A stretch of DNA of 34,302 nucleotides from Rhizobium sp. Q54 (lineage in GTDB: Bacteria; Pseudomonadota; Alphaproteobacteria; Reyranellales; Reyranellaceae): positions 1 through 34,302 of the forward strand of contig CAMDOT010000038.1 of assembly GCA_945903635.1 (NCBI GenBank), given 5' to 3'. Each line of letters opens with the position of its first letter. The stretch's first letter is position 1. The notes beneath the pieces are model-generated. The model worked only from the letters and a program-made list of their open reading frames with translations, had not been told where the DNA came from and did no database searches. The position numbers and the translations under genes were made by a program. Shown here piece by piece: positions 32,413 to 34,302 of the stretch.

Positions 32413-34098
32413 ATGGCCACAGACCCGCCGAAGGTGACGGAGACGCGCCGCCCGCAGATCTACCCCGTGCTCACGGCGGTCGAGCTGAAGCGCATCGACC
32501 ATTTCGGCACGCGGCGGCGCTATGGCGACGGCGATTTCCTGGCCCGCACTGGCCAGGAGAGTCCAGGCATGTCCGTGATGCTGTCGGGCAAGATCGTCAT
32601 CCTGCGTCACGACGGGCTCGGCCACATCTCGCCGATCGTCGAGATGGGGCCGGGTGAATTCGCGGCCGAACTCGCCGAGCTTTCGGGTCAGCCGGCGATG
32701 GTCGATGTCCGCGCGATCGGCGACGTCGAGACTCTGCTGATCCCGCCCGACGGCTTGCGTGCCCTGATGGTCGCGGAGGCGGAGTTGGGCGAACGCCTCA
32801 TGCGGGCGTTGATCCTGCGTCGCGTCTACCTGATCGAGTCCAATGCCGCCGGCCCGATCCTGGTGGGCGAACTCACCTTGCCCGACATGATCCGCCTGCA
32901 AGGCTTCCTGACGCGCAACGGCCAGCCTTACAGCGTCATCGATCCGGAGCGCGACCCCGATGCGGCGCAGATGATCGCGCGCCTGTCGCCCGATCCCGAG
33001 GATTATCCGCTGGCGGTCTGTCCCGACGGCACGGTGCTGCGAAACCCGTCCGAACAGGAGCTGGCGCTTTGCATCGGCCTGCTCGACCAGAGTGACGAGC
33101 TGCGAGTCTACGACATCGCCATCGTCGGCGCCGGCCCGGCCGGTCTTTCGACCGCCGTCTATGCCGCCTCGGAAGGGCTGCAAGTGCTGGTGGTCGAGAC
33201 CCGGGCGTTCGGTGGTCAGGCCGGCGCCAGCAACCGCATCGAGAATTACCTGGGCTTTCCCACCGGCATTACGGGGCAGGCGCTGACGGCGCGCGCCTTC
33301 GTGCAGGCGCAGAAGTTCGGCGCCCAGTTCGTGATCCCGCTCACCGTGGCGCGCCTCGACTGCAGCGGCGGCCTCGAAAAGCCGATGAGCCTGGAGACGG
33401 ACGATGGTTGGCGCGTGCAGGCACGGACGGTCGTGATCGCCTCGGGCGCCCGCTACCGCAAGCTGGCGCTGCCCAATCTCGAGCAGTTCCAGAATCGCGG
33501 CATCTGGTACTGGGCCTCGCCGATCGAAGCCAAGCTCTGCACCAGTGCCGAAGTGGTCATCGTGGGCGGTGGCAATTCCGCCGGACAGGCGGCGGTGTTC
33601 CTGGCCGCGCATGCTGCGAAAGTGTGGATCCTGGTGCGCGGCAAAGGCCTCGCCGAGACAATGTCGCGCTACCTGATCGATCGCATCGAGGCGGCGCCGA
33701 ACATCGAGGTGTTGTCGGAAACCGAGATCGTGGAACTGATCGGCTCGGAGCAGGAAGGGCTGCAGCGCGTGCGCTGGCGCACCAAGCCGGGTGACGCCGA
33801 CACCGTGCGGCCGGTTCGCCATGTCTTCCTGTTCCTGGGTGCGGCACCGGCGACGGAATGGTTGACGGATTGCGGCATCGACGTCGACCGCACCGGCTTC
33901 ATCCGCACCGGCACCGATGTTGAGGCACCGTGTCCCGATCGCCCGCCAACGGCTCATGAAACCAATGTGCAGGGCGTGTTTGCGGTGGGCGACGTGCGCT
34001 ACTGCTCGGTCAAGCGCGTGGGTGCCGCGATCGGCGAGGGTGCGAATGTCGTGGCCGAAGTGCACGGCCTGCTGGAGCGCCTGAACGCGGCGGAATAG
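32413..34098 (+). CDS. cNMP-binding domain fused to thioredoxin-reductase-like flavoprotein
   Basis: A 561-residue three-part protein. Residues about 15-135 form a cyclic-nucleotide-binding (CRP-like) domain (YGDGDFLARTGQESPGMSVMLSGKIVI, GPGEFAAELAELSG). Residues about 147-222 look like a glutaredoxin/thioredoxin fold without a CxxC (LQGFLTRNGQPYSVIDPERDPDA, PDGTVLRNPSEQELA). Residues about 233-555 form a thioredoxin-reductase-like domain with FAD-binding GAGPAGLS (239-246) and NADPH-binding GGGNSA (385-390). The redox CxxC that normally precedes the second motif is missing (YWASPIEAKLC). The ATG directly follows the thiF stop (TAGATG). The family exists in actinobacteria and proteobacteria; its reaction is not settled. 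Confidence 0.9.
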   Translation: MATDPPKVTETRRPQIYPVLTAVELKRIDHFGTRRRYGDGDFLARTGQESPGMSVMLSGKIVILRHDGLGHISPIVEMGPGEFAAELAELSGQPAMVDVRAIGDVETLLIPPDGLRALMVAEAELGERLMRALILRRVYLIESNAAGPILVGELTLPDMIRLQGFLTRNGQPYSVIDPERDPDAAQMIARLSPDPEDYPLAVCPDGTVLRNPSEQELALCIGLLDQSDELRVYDIAIVGAGPAGLSTAVYAASEGLQVLVVETRAFGGQAGASNRIENYLGFPTGITGQALTARAFVQAQKFGAQFVIPLTVARLDCSGGLEKPMSLETDDGWRVQARTVVIASGARYRKLALPNLEQFQNRGIWYWASPIEAKLCTSAEVVIVGGGNSAGQAAVFLAAHAAKVWILVRGKGLAETMSRYLIDRIEAAPNIEVLSETEIVELIGSEQEGLQRVRWRTKPGDADTVRPVRHVFLFLGAAPATEWLTDCGIDVDRTGFIRTGTDVEAPCPDRPPTAHETNVQGVFAVGDVRYCSVKRVGAAIGEGANVVAEVHGLLERLNAAE

Positions 34099-34302
34099 CT
34101 GCCGGGGGCGCGCGACTCCAGTCGCGCGTCATCACTTGCCGCAGATAAAAGATCGCGCCACTGGAGAGGGCGTGAATATATTCGACACTCCACACTCGAT
34201 CTGAATCTTGAGCGCGCAGGATGCGCGCGGTCCGGAAGATTCATGATCTGCTGGACCGCGAGCGTCCCGCTCGCTCATACCGACATCGAATAAATTCACA
34301 CC
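34099..34302. other. Noncoding stretch with clustered hairpins
   Basis: No gene is seen in the last 204 bp. Hairpins include CGCGCGACT/AGTCGCGCG (34109-34128, 9-bp stem, 2-nt loop, 10 nt after the last stop and a possible terminator without T-run); GCGCGC/GCGCGC with 5-nt loop (34212-34228); CGCGGTCC/GGACCGCG (34226-34260) enclosing AGAT/ATCT; and GCGAGCG/CGCTCGC with 3-nt loop (34258-34274). The pattern resembles dispersed intergenic repeats. Confidence 0.5.

Noticed and set aside
31210..34065. A 951-codon open frame on the minus strand opposite thiF and the TrxR-like gene
   Set aside because: It mirrors two clearly identified genes, its translation is rich in His, Arg, Gln and Asp without recognisable domains, and it is a common artefact of high-GC codon use.
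1..34302. CRISPR arrays, tRNA or rRNA genes, insertion sequences, prophage or att sites
   Set aside because: No regularly spaced repeats, transposase or integrase reading frames, or tRNA-like cloverleaf sequences were recognised by reading; absence by eye is not proof.

Overview
This window looks like chromosomal DNA from a high-GC alphaproteobacterium. The evidence is the gene content and order: ftsY next to a YciB/septation-protein-A gene; tsaD and gpsA followed by an EVE-domain gene, divergent from hemC; a UbiK-type BMFP protein; a PHA phasin; and a thiO-thiS-thiG-thiE thiamine operon. The mix of Rieske oxygenase, hydantoinase and solute-transport genes suits a metabolically versatile Rhodospirillales- or Reyranella-like soil bacterium, but that placement is an inference. 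No integrase, transposase, CRISPR array, rRNA or tRNA gene was seen. Coding density is very high and no gene-free stretch exceeds about 205 bp.

Layout. (1) 2-1506, plus strand: the 3' part of ftsY and a YciB-like membrane protein. (2) 1510-7668, minus strand: a probable five-gene operon, reading Rieske oxygenase, fused ABC permease, periplasmic binding protein, ATPase, IclR regulator. A good sigma70-like promoter (7709-7737) and a perfect 17-nt palindrome (7684-7700) precede the first gene. (3) 7813-12821, minus strand: hemC, M48 lipoprotein, tusA-like, pgk, Nudix hydrolase and an S8-type peptidase with a Shine-Dalgarno-masking hairpin. (4) 12868-15961, plus strand: tsaD, a 2-oxoglutarate oxygenase, gpsA and an EVE protein. 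(5) 15977-19912, minus strand: ubiK-like, hyuA, hyuB. (6) 19999-23160, plus strand: enoyl-CoA hydratase family, proC, a TetR-like regulator, a phasin behind two inverted repeats, a terminator, and csaA. (7) 23157-26873, minus strand: MarR regulator, OmpR-like response regulator, EnvZ-like kinase, long-type branched-chain aminotransferase. (8) 26981-28719, plus strand: a GST, and a short-type class IV aminotransferase behind a promoter whose spacer is a perfect 15-nt palindrome. (9) 28755-34098, plus strand: TPP riboswitch, thiO, thiS, thiG, thiE, a ThiF-rhodanese fusion, and a cNMP-binding/thioredoxin-reductase-like fusion. The last 200 bp hold several hairpins.

How the genes work together. 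Region 2 reads as uptake plus ring hydroxylation of one unknown, probably aromatic acid substrate under its own IclR regulator. Region 9 is the thiazole and phosphate-synthase part of thiamine synthesis: ThiO makes dehydroglycine, ThiF adenylates ThiS (its rhodanese domain is a plausible sulfur carrier), ThiG makes the thiazole and ThiE joins it to the pyrimidine. The riboswitch should control the whole set in response to TPP. No wholly new defence or mobile system is visible. The most unusual items are the cNMP/TrxR-like protein without its redox CxxC, the ThiF without zinc cysteines, the cytosolic-looking S8 peptidase with Gln at the oxyanion position, and several uncharacterised perfect palindromes in promoters.
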